6,682 bases of DNA from Alphaproteobacteria bacterium MarineAlpha3_Bin4 (GTDB lineage: Bacteria > Pseudomonadota > Alphaproteobacteria > Rhodospirillales > Casp-alpha2). The stretch spans positions 1 through 6,682 of the forward strand of contig PTLJ01000090.1 in the NCBI GenBank assembly GCA_002938045.1. Reading direction: 5' to 3'. The translations under genes and the position numbers were made by a program. The notes beneath the pieces are model-generated. The model saw nothing but the letters and a program-made list of their open reading frames with translations. It was not told where the DNA came from and ran no database searches. This document shows positions 5,004-6,682 of this stretch, one piece after another (position 1 is the stretch's first letter; each line of letters opens with the position of its first letter).

Positions 5004-6353
5004 CTAACTTTGAGGACGACGTTGGTCTGCACCGACGGAACGCTCCAGCGCCGGGTAGCATGCACCCAACGTCACGCCGCGAATTCCGAAGAACAGCGTC
5101 AACGCGAGCCATAACCCAGTGTTGCCCCATTGTGGAATTAACAATGCGCATGCCACGACATAGATCGCCACCGAAATAATCATGGCGTTACGCATAGTCC
5201 GCCCACGGGTAGCGCCGAGGAAGATACCATCGAGCTGGAACGCCCATACGGAGACCATGGGCCCAATGATAACCCACGGTAGGAGCGCGATGGCCGATTC
5301 CCGCACCGCGGTGAGGCCGGTCAACAGAGCGATGATGACAGTTCCTAACGCAGCATAGGCAGCCGTGAACCCGATCGCGGCAACGATCGCCCAGAGCGAC
5401 GAAACACGGACTGCATGGCGAAATGAAGTTTTGTCGTTTGCCCCAATCGCGCGACCGCCCAAGGCCTGCGCGGCATGGGCAAAACCGTCGAGCCCGTGCG
5501 CCATAAACAGCTGGAAATTGAGTAGAACCGCGTTCGCGGCGAGGACCGTATCGCCCATCTTGGCGCTCTCAGCAGTAAAATAAGCGAGAGCAAAGACAAC
5601 GCCCATGTTGCGGATGAAAATGTCGAAATTTAGGATCATGGTGGTACGCAACTCGGCAACTGATAAGATATCTGCGCGCCGGAATCGTCCGCCAAGGCGC
5701 GAGAGCATGCCTCGGGCGAGGTAGATCGCGAGCGCCAGGGCCGAATATTCGGAGATTGCCGTCGCCAGCGCGACACCCTCAACTCCCCATCCGAAGCCGA
5801 TCACGAACACCAAGTCGAGTACCACGTTGAGCCCATTCATCCAGAGCTGCACGATGAGCGCAGCGCGCGCGTTCTGAAGCCCGACAAACAAGCCGAGAAA
5901 GACATAGTTGGCGAGCGTGGCGGGGGCCGCGAAGATACGGATGTGAAAATACGACCGTGCAAATCCCTCGACCTCTTGGCTTGCCTCAACGATGGAGAAC
6001 GCGGCCCACGCTATCGGGGCTTGCGCGATCACCAGGACGACAGCGATCAAGCCCCCGATCAGAAGTGCGCGGCCAACCACTGATCTCACTTCGTCGGCGT
6101 CGGTGGCGCCATGGGACTGAGCCACGAGCCCGGTCGTGGCCATTCGCAGAAATCCAACGCCCCAATAAAGGAAGTTAAAGATCATTGCGCCCACCGCCAC
6201 GGCACCGAGATAGTAGGCGTCGGGTAAATGACCAACGACTGCAGTATCAACAGCGCCTAACAGCGGCACCGAGACGTTGGACAGTATGATTGGAAACGCT
6301 AGAACCCAGACCCGGCGGTGCCAGATCCCGGATCCGCCTGCGCTATCAGCCAT
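5004..6353 (-). CDS. MATE-family efflux transporter, DinF-like
   Basis: A 449-residue inner-membrane antiporter with about twelve hydrophobic segments, the normal MATE length. It exports organic, often cationic, compounds or metabolites using a proton or sodium gradient. Family marks: LGAVDTAVVGHL with Asp36, at the position of the key N-lobe acid of MATE proteins; FLRMATTGLVAQSHGA (68-83), a DinF-subgroup signature; GLFVGLQNARAALIVQL; LNVVLDLVFVIGFGWGVEGVALATAISEY (split over the sixth helix); and FQLDGIFLGATRGRTMRNAM in the C-terminal half. I chose ATG 6353, which overlaps the end of the MFS gene by eight bases. A TTG at 6401 would add 16 residues without transporter character. AGGCGGG sits almost against this ATG, so translation probably depends on coupling to the MFS gene. 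The pairing suggests export of a substrate, intermediate or toxic product, but specificity cannot be read. Confidence 0.95.
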   Translation of the reverse strand: MADSAGGSGIWHRRVWVLAFPIILSNVSVPLLGAVDTAVVGHLPDAYYLGAVAVGAMIFNFLYWGVGFLRMATTGLVAQSHGATDADEVRSVVGRALLIGGLIAVVLVIAQAPIAWAAFSIVEASQEVEGFARSYFHIRIFAAPATLANYVFLGLFVGLQNARAALIVQLWMNGLNVVLDLVFVIGFGWGVEGVALATAISEYSALALAIYLARGMLSRLGGRFRRADILSVAELRTTMILNFDIFIRNMGVVFALAYFTAESAKMGDTVLAANAVLLNFQLFMAHGLDGFAHAAQALGGRAIGANDKTSFRHAVRVSSLWAIVAAIGFTAAYAALGTVIIALLTGLTAVRESAIALLPWVIIGPMVSVWAFQLDGIFLGATRGRTMRNAMIISVAIYVVACALLIPQWGNTGLWLALTLFFGIRGVTLGACYPALERSVGADQRRPQS

Positions 6354-6682
6354 CCCGCCTATGGTCGCCGGGCTGGACAGTAAACACTGTGAAGACTGCA
6401 AGCGCGGTCACCGCAGCGATCAGCACGAACGTCCAGTCTGGACGCCCCGCGTCCATCGTCCAGCCACACACCACAGGACCAACTGCTCCGCCTATTCCCA
6501 ACCCGGTCGAGGTGAAACCGAAAGCGATGCCGATGAACCCTGGCGGCGTCGCGGCACGCACCAGGAGGTCACGCGACGGCGTGGTAATTCCATAGAGCAA
6601 CCCGCCAAGCGCTATGGAAATAGCCACTACCAGAAGAGGAAGTGCGCTAAACGCGGCTAACAAAATTGTCACGGCTGAGGCA
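6346..6682 (-). CDS. Major facilitator superfamily transporter, C-terminal end (5' truncated by window edge)
   Basis: The frame is open to the right edge; about 111 residues remain of a protein usually near 400, ending at TGA 6346-6348. Three hydrophobic stretches are visible, with the loop TTPSRDLLVRAATPPGFIG, then FGFTSTGLGIGGAVGPVVCGW, and a last helix (FVLIAAVTALAVFTVFTV) before a short charged tail. The P-S-R-D and G-x-x-x-G-P-x-x-x-G patterns are typical of the C-terminal six-helix half of MFS carriers with twelve helices. The GTG at 6672 is internal to the frame and not a credible start. It is the upstream partner of the MATE gene, with an 8-base overlap, so both are likely expressed together. 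Import of the cluster's substrate is plausible, but direction and substrate are unknown. Confidence 0.88.
   Translation of the reverse strand, partial: ASAVTILLAAFSALPLLVVAISIALGGLLYGITTPSRDLLVRAATPPGFIGIAFGFTSTGLGIGGAVGPVVCGWTMDAGRPDWTFVLIAAVTALAVFTVFTVQPGDHRRDG

Noticed and set aside
6354..6401. TTG start at 6401 for the MATE protein
   Set aside because: The added 16 residues show no membrane or family character and would overlap the MFS gene by 56 bases. ATG 6353 gives the normal family length.

Overview
The window looks like bacterial chromosomal DNA of moderately high G+C. The gene families (PucG-type aminotransferase, VanA-like Rieske oxygenase, maleate isomerase/arylmalonate decarboxylase-like protein, CSHase-type cysteine hydrolase, DinF-like MATE) and the tight, often overlapping gene order suit a free-living proteobacterium, perhaps an alphaproteobacterium. 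That assignment is inference from style only. No rRNA, tRNA, transposase, phage gene or CRISPR array is visible.

Layout. At the left edge (1-638, + strand) is the C-terminal half of a PucG-like class V aminotransferase. Its first complete codon is almost certainly the PLP-binding lysine. Everything else runs on the minus strand. Reading in the direction of transcription, from right to left: the C-terminal end of an MFS transporter (6682-6346); an overlapping DinF-like MATE efflux protein (6353-5004); an isochorismatase-superfamily amidohydrolase of the N-carbamoylsarcosine amidase/maleamate amidohydrolase type (4910-4251); a maleate isomerase/arylmalonate decarboxylase-like protein (4209-3424); a spacer holding a good sigma-70-like promoter; a Rieske non-heme iron oxygenase (3265-2219); an SDR oxidoreductase coupled to it by an ATGA overlap (2222-1473); a 404-base gap with only a doubtful small broken ORF; and a RidA-family protein (1068-655) converging on the aminotransferase.

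How the genes may work together. The central block combines an oxygenase, a dehydrogenase, an amide- or ureido-cleaving hydrolase, a maleate isomerase-like protein, a RidA-like protein and two membrane transporters. This reads as a catabolic cluster for a small nitrogen-containing compound. Hydrolase next to isomerase-like gene resembles the maleamate -> maleate -> fumarate end of nicotinate-type pathways. However, the isomerase homologue appears to lack both catalytic cysteines, the RidA protein lacks the usual substrate-binding arginine, and the SDR has His where the catalytic Asn is usual. The pathway may therefore differ from the textbook one. The substrate cannot be read from the sequence, and no dedicated Rieske reductase or transcription factor lies in the window.
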